From assembly GCA_007570945.1 (NCBI GenBank), contig RKSH01000192.1, positions 1 to 6,587 on the forward strand: DNA of 6,587 bases, read 5' to 3'. Position numbers and translations under genes: made by a program. Source of the DNA: Gammaproteobacteria bacterium (GTDB lineage: Bacteria; Pseudomonadota; Gammaproteobacteria; Arenicellales; Spongiicolonaceae). Positions within the stretch are counted from its first letter, which is position 1. Every line of letters begins with the position of its first letter. Below are positions 1-5,414 of this stretch, piece after piece. Under the pieces are notes generated by a model. It did no database searches and had not been told where the DNA came from. It saw only the letters and a program-made list of their open reading frames with translations.

Positions 1-633
1 GGAGAGGGTGAGGTTATCGGCGACCGCGCCTTCCACGCCCGCCCGGCGGCGGTGGCCGCGCTTGCCGGGGCATTCATGTCCGGCATGAACGCGGCCGGCA
101 TGGCCGCGGTGGCCAAACATTTCCCCGGCCACGGCGGCGTCAGCGGCGACAGCCACAGCGAATGCCCGGTTGACTTGCGCGGTTATGACGAAGTCGCGCA
201 AAACGACCTCGCCCCGTACCGCGCCTTGGTTGCCGCCGGCCTCGGCGGCGTGATGACCGCGCATGTCAGCTTTGCGCGCATTGACGAAGAACTGCCGAGC
301 TATTCGCGATTCTGGCTGCGCCGTGTGCTGCGTGCAGAGTTGGGTTTCCACGGCGCGGTGTTCAGCGACGACCTGGTGATGGCCGGCGCCGCTTGCGGAG
401 GCGCGCCCGGCGAACGGGTGCGGCGCGCATTGAAAGCCGGCTGCGACATGGTACTTGCGTGCAACGATTTTGCCTTCGTCACCGCCATTCTGGACACCGT
501 CACCGCCGTTCCCGAAGTCAACCCGCGGCTGGGCGCGTTGTTCGGCCATGCGCCGGCTGCAACCGTCACCACCAGCCGCGGCCGCCGCACGCTTGCCGAG
601 GCGGCCGCCATTCTGGACCGCGCCTTGGCATAA
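1..633 (+). CDS. nagZ: Beta-N-acetylhexosaminidase NagZ, C-terminal part (5' end outside window)
   Basis: Glycoside hydrolase family 3 enzyme that removes N-acetylglucosamine from anhydro-muropeptides in the cytoplasm during peptidoglycan recycling. The frame is open from base 1, so the visible 210 residues are the C-terminal part of a protein usually near 340 residues; about 130 residues are missing. Visible hallmarks are VIGDRAFH near the start, the loop KHFPGHGGVSGDSHSE with the family's Asp-His general acid/base pair (Asp codon 148-150, His codon 154-156), and FSDDLVMAGA, whose first Asp (codon 367-369) matches the GH3 nucleophile. The ATG and GTG codons near bases 52-100 are internal, because conserved NagZ sequence lies upstream of them. 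The gene ends 56 bases before the next start. I see no frameshift or lost key residue. Identity rests on motif recognition from memory of the family and is strong. Confidence 0.93.
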   Translation, partial: GEGEVIGDRAFHARPAAVAALAGAFMSGMNAAGMAAVAKHFPGHGGVSGDSHSECPVDLRGYDEVAQNDLAPYRALVAAGLGGVMTAHVSFARIDEELPSYSRFWLRRVLRAELGFHGAVFSDDLVMAGAACGGAPGERVRRALKAGCDMVLACNDFAFVTAILDTVTAVPEVNPRLGALFGHAPAATVTTSRGRRTLAEAAAILDRALA

Positions 634-689
634 TTCACGGTTGAAACGGTGTATCATGCGCCGCCAAAACCAACTTCCCGCCCCGCGCA

Positions 690-1823
690 ATGATTCCCGA
701 ACCCGCATTCTCCGTCGGCATTGAGGAAGAATATTTTCTTATCGACCTCGCCACCCGCGACTTGGCCGTCAAACCGCCGGCCGGGCTGTTCAAGGAGTTC
801 AAGAAGCAGTTGGGCAAGCGCGTGACCACCGAGCTGCTGCAGTGCCAGGTGGAGGTGGGCACGCCGGTGTGCAAGACCATAAAACAGGCGCGCGCCGAAC
901 TGGCGGCGTTGCGGCGCACGGTGGCCGAGGTGGCGCAAAAGTTTGACCTCGGCATGGTGGCGGTTTCCATCCATCCCTTTGCCGAGCACGACGACCTTTT
1001 GGTGACGCGCAAAAAACGTTACCAGGGCCTGCGCGATGACCTGCAGCAGGTGGGCCGGCGGCTGATGATTGTGGGCATGCATGTGCACGCCGGCATTGAG
1101 GACGCCGACCTGCGGGTGGACCTGATGGGGCAGGTTTCGTATGTGCTGCCGCACTTTCTCGCGCTCAGCACCTCGTCGCCGTTCTGGCAGGGCGAGGACA
1201 CCGGCATGAAATCCTACCGCGTCGCGGTGTGGAACGAGCTGCCGCGCACCGGCCTGCCGGAACACTTCGACACTTTCGCCGAATACCGGCGCCATGCGAA
1301 CATCCTGGTGGACGCCGGCATCATCGAGGACTCGACAAAAATCTGGTGGGACCTGCGCCCCAGCGACCGTTACCCGACGCTGGAGATGCGCATCGCCGAC
1401 ATCTGCACGTTGCTGGATGACGGCATCTGTATCGCCGCGCTGTACATGTGCTGGCTGCGCATGCTGTGGCGGTTGCGCAACGCCAACCAGCGCTGGCGCA
1501 GGTACGCCAACTTTCTCATTGAGGAAAACCGCTGGCGCGCCCAGCGCTACGGCCTGGACGGCGGCCTGCTGGACTTCGGCCGCGGCAAGATTGTCCCCTG
1601 CGCCGAGTTGCTGGAGGAGATGATTGCCATGACCCACGACGACGCCCACGAACTGGACTGCGTGGAGGAAGCGGAGCACGGCCGCCACATCATCACCGAC
1701 GGCAGCAGCGCCCACCGCCAAATCGCGGCGTACAAAGAAGCCGTGGCCGCCGGTCATTCGCGCCAGGAGGCGTTGTGCAAGGTGGTGGACTTTCTGCAGG
1801 AAGAAACCCTGCGCGGCTGCTGA
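690..1823 (+). CDS. ybdK: YbdK-family carboxylate-amine ligase (glutamate--cysteine ligase 2 type)
   Basis: A 377-residue member of the GCS2/YbdK family, the usual length. E. coli YbdK has weak ATP-dependent glutamate-cysteine ligase activity, but the physiological substrate of most members is unknown, so only the ligase class is safe. Seen in the protein: VGIEEEYFLID at residues 9-19 (N-terminal glutamate-rich metal/ATP-site motif), SIHPF around His95, GMHVHAGI around His131/His133, and WWDLRPSDRYPTLEMRIAD from residue 219, the family signature. The ATG at 690 is the first in-frame start after nagZ and puts the conserved block at the usual distance from the N-terminus. No clear Shine-Dalgarno sequence precedes it. 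The stop overlaps the pdxH start by one base (TGATG), so the two are probably one transcript. No damage is seen. A long antisense frame across this gene is treated as a shadow. Confidence 0.93.
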   Translation: MIPEPAFSVGIEEEYFLIDLATRDLAVKPPAGLFKEFKKQLGKRVTTELLQCQVEVGTPVCKTIKQARAELAALRRTVAEVAQKFDLGMVAVSIHPFAEHDDLLVTRKKRYQGLRDDLQQVGRRLMIVGMHVHAGIEDADLRVDLMGQVSYVLPHFLALSTSSPFWQGEDTGMKSYRVAVWNELPRTGLPEHFDTFAEYRRHANILVDAGIIEDSTKIWWDLRPSDRYPTLEMRIADICTLLDDGICIAALYMCWLRMLWRLRNANQRWRRYANFLIEENRWRAQRYGLDGGLLDFGRGKIVPCAELLEEMIAMTHDDAHELDCVEEAEHGRHIITDGSSAHRQIAAYKEAVAAGHSRQEALCKVVDFLQEETLRGC

Positions 1824-2437
1824 TGGCGCTGAACGAAAGTGACCTGTGCGCCGACCCCATGGCGCAGTTTCGATTGTGGTTTGCCGAGTGGCGAAAGCAC
1901 GCCGGCGATGCCGAGGGTGAATTTAACGCCGTCACCCTCGCCACCGCCGACGCCAAGGGCAAACCGTCGGCGCGCATCGTGCTGTTGAAAGAAGTGGACG
2001 CGGGCGGTTTTGTTTTCTACACCAACTATCAAAGCCGCAAAGGCGCGGAGCTCGCCGCCAACCCCAACGCCGCCTTAACTTTCTGGTGGCCGGCGATGGA
2101 ACGCCAGGTGCGCGCCGAGGGCGTGGTGGCAAAAGTCGCCGCCGCGCAGTCCGATGCCTACTTCCACTCGCGCCCAAGAAAAAGCCAACTCGGCGCCGCC
2201 GCATCACAGCAGAGCGAAACCCTCACCCACTACGCCGCCCTTACTGATGAAATCGCCCGGCTGGACAAAAACCACCCGCAAAAAATCCCCCGCCCGCAAC
2301 ACTGGGGCGGCTACCGCCTCACGCCGAAGCGCATGGAATTCTGGCAGTCGCGGGCTAATCGGTTGCATGACCGGGTTTGCTATTGCCGGGTTGGCGGTGA
2401 GGGCGGCGAGTGGAGTAGGGGGCGGCTGTGGCCCTGA
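1823..2437 (+). CDS. pdxH: Pyridoxamine/pyridoxine 5'-phosphate oxidase PdxH
   Basis: FMN-dependent cytoplasmic oxidase converting pyridoxine or pyridoxamine 5'-phosphate to pyridoxal 5'-phosphate, the last step of vitamin B6 cofactor synthesis and salvage. The protein is 204 residues (E. coli 218). Recognised segments are ARIVLLKEV (about 50-58), FYTNYQSRKG (65-74, FMN-binding), ERQVRAEG, YFHSRPRKSQLGA (from 113, substrate and FMN contacts), WGGYRLTPKRMEFWQ (from 161) and RLHDR (180-184), whose Arg and His bind the PLP phosphate and pyridine. It ends in RLWP, where relatives often end in RLAP or RLSP. The start at 1823 is chosen over an upstream in-frame ATG at 1775, because it gives the typical N-terminus (ALNESDLCADPMAQF) and sits in the TGATG overlap with the preceding stop. 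No well-spaced ribosome site precedes it, so translation probably depends on ribosomes finishing the upstream gene. Confidence 0.95.
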   Translation: MALNESDLCADPMAQFRLWFAEWRKHAGDAEGEFNAVTLATADAKGKPSARIVLLKEVDAGGFVFYTNYQSRKGAELAANPNAALTFWWPAMERQVRAEGVVAKVAAAQSDAYFHSRPRKSQLGAAASQQSETLTHYAALTDEIARLDKNHPQKIPRPQHWGGYRLTPKRMEFWQSRANRLHDRVCYCRVGGEGGEWSRGRLWP

Positions 2438-2479
2438 AATGGTATCCGGGGTGTTGAAGTCTGACCGGTTGAATGGCTG

Positions 2480-2506
2480 GGCGGCCGGGCGAACAGCCGC
2501 CGCTTT
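2480..2506 (+). terminator. Weak candidate terminator hairpin after pdxH
   Basis: GGCGGC (2480-2485) and GCCGCC (2496-2501) form a perfect 6-bp GC stem with a 10-base loop, followed by GCTTTC. It lies 42 bases after the pdxH stop and before the sigma gene, where a terminator would be expected. The T-run is only three bases, so efficient intrinsic termination is doubtful, and in DNA this GC-rich such a stem can arise by chance. Confidence 0.25.
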
Positions 2507-2509
2507 CCC

Positions 2510-2537
2510 CAAGGATTCCCCGGCTTCGGTCGTCTTA
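2510..2537 (+). promoter_or_regulatory. Two-block motif, copy A: candidate ECF-sigma promoter before the sigma gene
   Basis: CAAGGATT (2510-2517), nine unrelated bases, then CGGTCGTCTTA (2527-2537). The same two blocks with exactly the same spacing recur at 3221-3248. GGATT and GTCTTA separated by 14 bases resemble the -35/-10 layout of ECF promoters (GGAAC-like and GTC/TCT-like boxes about 15-17 bases apart), so autoregulation by the sigma factor encoded just downstream is plausible. Against this, the second block ends only 13 bases before the ATG, which would leave a nearly leaderless transcript. Reading it as a promoter is inference; the repeat itself is directly visible. Confidence 0.35.
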
Positions 2538-2550
2538 TAAAAAAGACTCC

Positions 2551-3096
2551 ATGAAAGACGATTCATCGGCGCTCATCCGGGCCGCGCAGAACGGGGACAA
2601 GGCGGCGTTTGAGGCGCTGTTGCGCGCGCACTACACCTGCATGTATAAAATGGCGTATCGATGGTGCGGAAACCGTGAGATGGCGCAGGATGTCGTTCAG
2701 GACGCTTGCATCAAGGTGGCGCGCCATCTGGCCGACTTTCGTTTTCAGGCGTCTTTCACCAGTTATCTATACCGCATCGTCATCAACGCCGCCAAAGACC
2801 ATTGCAAACGCGAGGCGCGTTTCCAGCCGTTGCCCGGGCCTGTGCGTGAGCCGGCCGCACCGCCGCCCGATGAGCAATCGCATGCGCGCCAATTGTTGGG
2901 CCGCGTGCAAGCCCTTCCCGAGCGCGAAAAAACCGCGCTGTTGCTGGTGTTCGGCGAAGGGCTGACGCACAAGCAGGCGGCGTTTGCGATGAACTGCCGG
3001 GAAGGCACAGTGTCGGCATATATCCATCAGGCGCGCAAACGGTTGGCGGCCATCGCCGGCGGTGAAAGCGGATGCGGAGGCCAAAAACATGGATGA
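2551..3096 (+). CDS. ECF-type RNA polymerase sigma factor
   Basis: A 181-residue sigma-70-family protein with only regions 2 and 4, as in extracytoplasmic-function sigma factors, which direct RNA polymerase to a small regulon after an envelope signal. Region 2 covers about residues 8-90: AAFEALLRAHYT, YKMAYRWCGNREMAQDVVQDACIKV with the core-binding DVVQD at 47-51, then FTSYLYRIVINAAKDHCKR, the -10 recognition part. Region 4 covers about 118-173: RVQALPEREKTALLLVF, then the helix-turn-helix LTHKQAAFAMNCREGTVSAYIHQARKRL, the -35 recognition part. The linker is Pro-rich. The start at 2551 is preferred over an in-frame ATG at 2473, because homology begins right after it and candidate promoter copy A ends before it. 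There is no good Shine-Dalgarno sequence. The stop overlaps the next ATG (3089) by 8 bases, so sigma factor and VWA protein form one translational unit. The ECF subgroup cannot be named from sequence alone. Confidence 0.93.
   Translation: MKDDSSALIRAAQNGDKAAFEALLRAHYTCMYKMAYRWCGNREMAQDVVQDACIKVARHLADFRFQASFTSYLYRIVINAAKDHCKREARFQPLPGPVREPAAPPPDEQSHARQLLGRVQALPEREKTALLLVFGEGLTHKQAAFAMNCREGTVSAYIHQARKRLAAIAGGESGCGGQKHG
3076..3091 (+). promoter_or_regulatory. Strong ribosome binding site deciding the VWA start
   Basis: GGAGG at 3076-3080 lies 8 bases before the ATG at 3089-3091. This is the best spaced site near the junction and supports 3089 over the in-frame ATG at 3062, which has no such site. 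It lies inside the end of the sigma gene. Confidence 0.7.
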
Positions 3097-5038
3097 CGCC
3101 CGACTGAAACGCCTGTTAGGCGGGACGGTGCCGCCGCCGAATGCGCGCGCGCGCGAAGACGCGATTGGCGGCGCGGTGGCCGAGTTTGCGCGGGTGCAGC
3201 AGGAGCAATCGAAAAAATCACAAGGATTTCGCCTTCCCGGTCGTCTTACGAATTACTTCAACAGAATAATTCGGAGGCGAACCATGAACAAGCGAATTGC
3301 AATCGGCGGGTTGGGCCTGGCGGCCGCGGCGGCGCTGGCGGTGGTCGGGGTGCAGAATTTCCTCGTCCAACATCCGCTGCCGACGTCTTCTTACTCCGTT
3401 GCTCCGACGGCGGATATCAACCACAACAGACAGCCGAGCGCGTCGGTTCCGGCGCAAGAGTCGGGCAAATTGTTGCATCCGAGCGCATCGGTTGCGGCGG
3501 ATGAGCCGAGCGCATCCCCGCCGCGCGAATGGCGCGACCAGTTCCAGCACACCGCGCAAAACCCGGTGCGGGTGACGCGCAGCGAGCCGGTGTCCACTTT
3601 CTCCGTGGATGTGGACACCGCGTCTTATTCCTTCGTGCGCCGGGCGATTAACCAAGGCGCCCTGCCGCCGAAGGACGCGGTGCGCGTCGAAGAGATGCTC
3701 AACTACTTCGACTACGCCTATCCGCTGCCGGAAAACCCCGCGCAACCGTTCCGCCCCACGGTGAACGTGCTGCCCGCACCGTGGAATCCGTCCAACTTCC
3801 TGCTTCACATCGGCATCAAGGGCTACGACATCATGCCGAGCGAGGCGCCGGCCGCCAACCTGGTGTTCCTCATCGATGTGTCCGGCTCCATGGGCCAACC
3901 CGACAAACTGCCGCTGGTGAAGAACTCGCTCAAACTTTTGCTGGAGAGTCTGAAGCCGGACGACAGCGTGGGCATCGTGGTCTACGCCGGCGCGGCCGGG
4001 GCGGTGCTCGAGCCGACTCCGGCGCGCAATAAATTCAAAATCCTGCGCGCGCTGCAACGCCTCGAGGCCGGCGGCTCGACCGCCGGCGCCGAAGGCATCC
4101 AACTGGCGTATCAAATGGCCGAGTCGCGCTTTGATAAAGACGCCGTCAACCGCATCATCATAGCCACCGACGGCGACTTCAATGTCGGCATGACCAGCCT
4201 CGAAGAACTCAAGGGCTTGATTGAACGCAAGCGGCGCAGCGGCGTGTTCCTGTCGGTGCTCGGCTTCGGGCGCGGCAACCTGAACGACCGCCTGATGCAG
4301 CAACTGGCGCAAAACGGCAACGGCGTGGCGGCCTACATCGACACCCTGAACGAAGCGCGCAAAGTGCTGGTGCAGGAGGCGTCCTCGTCGCTGTTCCCCA
4401 TCGCCTCGGATGTCAAGATTCAAGTGGAGTTCAACCCCGCGCGCGTGGCCGAATACCGTCTCATCGGCTACGAGACGCGCGCATTGCGGCGCGAGGATTT
4501 CAACAACGACGCCGTGGACGCCGGCGACATCGGCGCCGGCCACAGTGTGACCGCATTGTATGAAATCACCCCGCCCGGCGGCGCACGCCTGGTTGAAGAG
4601 CGCCGCTACCAAAGCCATGAACAAACGCCCGCGCCGGCCGGCGAGTTTGCGGACGAATATGCGTTCCTCAAAATCCGCTACAAACGCCCCGGCGAGGACG
4701 CATCCAACCTGCTCACCGCCCCCATCACCACCGAGCACGCCGTGCATTGGGGCGCCGACGCCACCGCGTACTACACCTTGCTTGCGACCGTCGGCTGGGC
4801 CGAGGCCAGATGGGCCGCGGCCGTGGCCGGCTTCGCGCAGTTGCTGAAAGGCGGCCGATACACCGGCAACTTCAACTACGACGATGTCATCCACCTGGCC
4901 GAACAACACAAAGGCCGCGACCCGTTCGGCTACCGCGCCGAGTTCATTCAACTCGTGCGGCTGGCCAAATCGGCGGCGGCCATTGAAGCGGCCGCCCCGT
5001 CCCCGGAAATTTTGCCGCAGCCGTCCGCGCCGGAGTAA
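3089..5038 (+). CDS. Membrane-anchored von Willebrand factor A protein, YfbK family, with cytoplasmic N-terminal extension
   Basis: A 649-residue protein of the YfbK family (E. coli YfbK is near 575). Layout: residues 1-65, soluble and charged, ending in the basic cluster RIIRRRTMNKR; 69-90, a hydrophobic Ala/Gly/Leu segment (one membrane helix, N-terminus inside by the positive-inside rule); about 110-145, a low-complexity linker with repeated PSAS; 146-250, the N-terminal domain typical of YfbK proteins (REWRDQF, STFSVDVDTASYSFVRR, RVEEMLNYFDY); about 258-430, a VWA domain; about 440-635, the C-terminal YfbK domain ending in DPFGYRAEFIQLVRLAKS. The metal-ion site is complete: Asp263-x-Ser265-x-Ser267 in DVSGSMG, Thr331 in GGSTAG, Asp361 in TDGD. 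VWA domains bind partner proteins through a metal ion. The overlap with the ECF sigma gene suggests that residues 1-65 act as an anti-sigma-like arm and the VWA part senses something outside; this is inference. No enzymatic role is visible. Confidence 0.94.
   Translation: MDDARLKRLLGGTVPPPNARAREDAIGGAVAEFARVQQEQSKKSQGFRLPGRLTNYFNRIIRRRTMNKRIAIGGLGLAAAAALAVVGVQNFLVQHPLPTSSYSVAPTADINHNRQPSASVPAQESGKLLHPSASVAADEPSASPPREWRDQFQHTAQNPVRVTRSEPVSTFSVDVDTASYSFVRRAINQGALPPKDAVRVEEMLNYFDYAYPLPENPAQPFRPTVNVLPAPWNPSNFLLHIGIKGYDIMPSEAPAANLVFLIDVSGSMGQPDKLPLVKNSLKLLLESLKPDDSVGIVVYAGAAGAVLEPTPARNKFKILRALQRLEAGGSTAGAEGIQLAYQMAESRFDKDAVNRIIIATDGDFNVGMTSLEELKGLIERKRRSGVFLSVLGFGRGNLNDRLMQQLAQNGNGVAAYIDTLNEARKVLVQEASSSLFPIASDVKIQVEFNPARVAEYRLIGYETRALRREDFNNDAVDAGDIGAGHSVTALYEITPPGGARLVEERRYQSHEQTPAPAGEFADEYAFLKIRYKRPGEDASNLLTAPITTEHAVHWGADATAYYTLLATVGWAEARWAAAVAGFAQLLKGGRYTGNFNYDDVIHLAEQHKGRDPFGYRAEFIQLVRLAKSAAAIEAAAPSPEILPQPSAPE
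3221..3248 (+). promoter_or_regulatory. Two-block motif, copy B, inside the VWA gene
   Basis: CAAGGATT (3221-3228), nine bases, then CGGTCGTCTTA (3238-3248): the same blocks and spacing as at 2510-2537, with 19 block bases identical. It lies 35 bases before an in-frame internal ATG (3284) that has its own ribosome site, so it could be an internal promoter for a shorter VWA product. It is also coding sequence (QGF..PGRL), and that protein segment may itself be conserved, so coincidence with coding constraint is possible. Confidence 0.3.
3273..3286 (+). promoter_or_regulatory. Internal ribosome binding site and in-frame ATG within the VWA gene
   Basis: GGAGG (3273-3277) sits 6 bases before an in-frame ATG at 3284-3286, whose product would begin MNKRIAIGGLGLAAAAALAV, which looks like a signal peptide or membrane anchor start. 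A short form of 584 residues would lack the cytoplasmic arm. The purine run also encodes the Arg-Arg-Arg-Thr cluster before the membrane helix, so it may be only a by-product of AGG/CGA codons. Confidence 0.3.
3434..3521 (+). repeat. Three-copy imperfect in-frame repeat encoding PSAS
   Basis: CCGAGCGCGTCGGTT (from 3434), CCGAGCGCATCGGTT (from 3479) and CCGAGCGCATCC (from 3506) are near-identical and in the same frame, spaced 45 and 27 bases apart. They encode PSASV, PSASV and PSASP in the flexible linker between the membrane helix and the first folded domain. This probably arose by local duplication and varies linker length. Confidence 0.6.
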
Positions 5039-5088
5039 CCCGGCGGCGAAAGGGAGGGTTTTGTCGCTGGCGATGGCGGGATTAGCGG

Positions 5089-5100
5089 GGTTTGCAAACC
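5089..5100. repeat. Perfect 12-base palindrome GGTTTGCAAACC
   Basis: GGTTTGCAAACC reads the same on both strands, and the TAAAAT at 5108-5113 just downstream resembles a -10 box. It could be an operator half-site pair for a dimeric regulator, but no well-spaced -35 box is seen and no gene follows directly. Confidence 0.35.
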
Positions 5101-5101
5101 G

Positions 5102-5165
5102 TTTGGCTAAAATGCAACTGCTTTTATGAACAGGCTCAAACACATGTGAGACGTTCTTAGCCAAA
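5102..5165. repeat. 9-base inverted repeat flanking 46 bases
   Basis: TTTGGCTAA (5102-5110) and TTAGCCAAA (5157-5165) are perfect reverse complements. The 46 bases between hold no gene; a seven-codon ATG frame at 5126 is not credible. The right arm runs into the A-tract (5163-5168) beside the hairpin at 5171. It may be part of a mobile-element end or simply a chance pairing in a relatively AT-rich stretch. Confidence 0.35.
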
Positions 5166-5220
5166 AAAGGTCGGGCAGCCTCACGGTTTTTCCCATCACA
5201 GAAAACCGAGGGCTGCCCGA
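5163..5220 (-). terminator. Strong hairpin with a minus-strand T-run: possible leftward intrinsic terminator
   Basis: TCGGGCAGCC (5171-5180) pairs perfectly with GGCTGCCCGA (5211-5220). After a small internal loop, CGGTTTT (5184-5190) pairs with AAAACCG (5202-5208), closing an 11-base loop. Read on the minus strand the stem is followed by CC and six T (complement of 5163-5168), the layout of a rho-independent terminator for leftward transcription. No leftward gene is seen to the right, so it could be a relic, an antisense stopper or a structured mobile-element end. On the plus strand no T-run follows the stem. Confidence 0.4.
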
Positions 5221-5230
5221 TGCAGATTGA

Positions 5231-5359
5231 GCGTCCGCGGGTCAAATCATGCTGGGCGCCTACCAACACCACGACTGCCACCACCGCCCGCACGGCGGCA
5301 AAAAACAAAACTTCCAAACCCCAATGGCGTATTATCAGCAACTCAAAGAGGCCGCCTGA
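5231..5359 (+). pseudogene. Possible remnant of an integrase-core transposase C-terminus
   Basis: The frame running from after a TGA at 5228-5230 to the TGA at 5357-5359 reads ...MLGAYQHHDCHHRPHGG....FQTPMAYYQQLKEAA. The pattern Y-x3-...HHRPHGG...TPMxYY resembles the C-terminal end of rve/integrase-core transposases (IS3/IS481-like), where a YNxxRPHxxLGGxTP-type motif closes the domain. Nothing recognisable as catalytic DDE sequence is present, and upstream the same frame has stops at 5147 and 5228, so at most a ~42-codon tail survives. A chance resemblance is possible; the composition and location in a gene-poor spacer with inverted repeats make a remnant reasonable. Confidence 0.35.
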
Positions 5360-5388
5360 TTGTCTCAAATGGATTGAACCCGTACAGT
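5360..5388 (+). promoter_or_regulatory. Weak sigma-70-like promoter candidate before the SUMF1-domain gene
   Basis: TTGTCT (5360-5365) and TACAGT (5383-5388) are separated by exactly 17 bases, each matching the consensus at 4 of 6 positions. Transcription would start near 5395, leaving a leader of about 20 bases that includes the ribosome site GGAG at 5405-5408. The location is right but the boxes are weak. Confidence 0.28.
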
Positions 5389-5414
5389 TTTTCGACCGCA
5401 AACCGGAGATCATG

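Larger units (their letters stand above)
5039..5411. other. 373-base gene-poor spacer with palindromes and a possible mobile-element remnant
   Basis: No convincing intact gene lies between the VWA stop and the next gene. The spacer holds a 12-base palindrome (5089-5100), a 9-base inverted repeat (5102-5110 with 5157-5165), a strong hairpin (5171-5220), a transposase-like C-terminal frame (5231-5359) and a weak promoter candidate (5360-5388). It is visibly richer in A and T around 5100-5210 than the flanking genes. No clear terminator for the sigma/VWA operon is seen right after 5038. Confidence 0.6.

Noticed and set aside
625..657. Promoter before ybdK: TTGGCA (625-630) with TATCAT (652-657), or TTGAAA (641-646) with TATCAT
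   Set aside because: Spacings of 21 and 5 bases are outside the working range for sigma-70 promoters, though TATCAT alone is a fair -10 box.
654..1757. 367-codon minus-strand frame opposite ybdK
   Set aside because: Composition is that of an antisense shadow (Val/Gln/His/Ala-rich), with no family motif; the plus-strand gene is unambiguous.
1775..1822. Upstream ATG at 1775 extending PdxH by 16 residues
   Set aside because: It lies inside ybdK in another phase; the TGATG start at 1823 gives the usual PdxH N-terminus.
2536..2541. TATAAA as a sigma-70 -10 box before the sigma gene
   Set aside because: No TTGACA-like box 16-18 bases upstream, and transcription would start at the ATG itself.
2473..2550. 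Upstream ATG at 2473 extending the sigma factor by 26 residues
   Set aside because: The extension has no sigma-factor similarity, contains the GC hairpin and motif copy A, and has no ribosome site.
5126..5149. Seven-codon frame ATG...TGA in the spacer
   Set aside because: Too short, no ribosome site and no recognisable leader-peptide feature such as runs of one amino acid.
5089..5220. Integron attC site or CRISPR-like repeats
   Set aside because: The inverted repeats lack attC core sites (GTTRRRY/RYYYAAC in the right places), and there are no regularly spaced direct repeats.
5220..5414. Upstream ATG at 5220 extending the SUMF1-domain protein by 65 residues
   Set aside because: The extension (Thr/Lys/Arg-rich) would bury the signal peptide that begins at 5415, overlaps the hairpin end and the transposase-like frame, and has no ribosome site.
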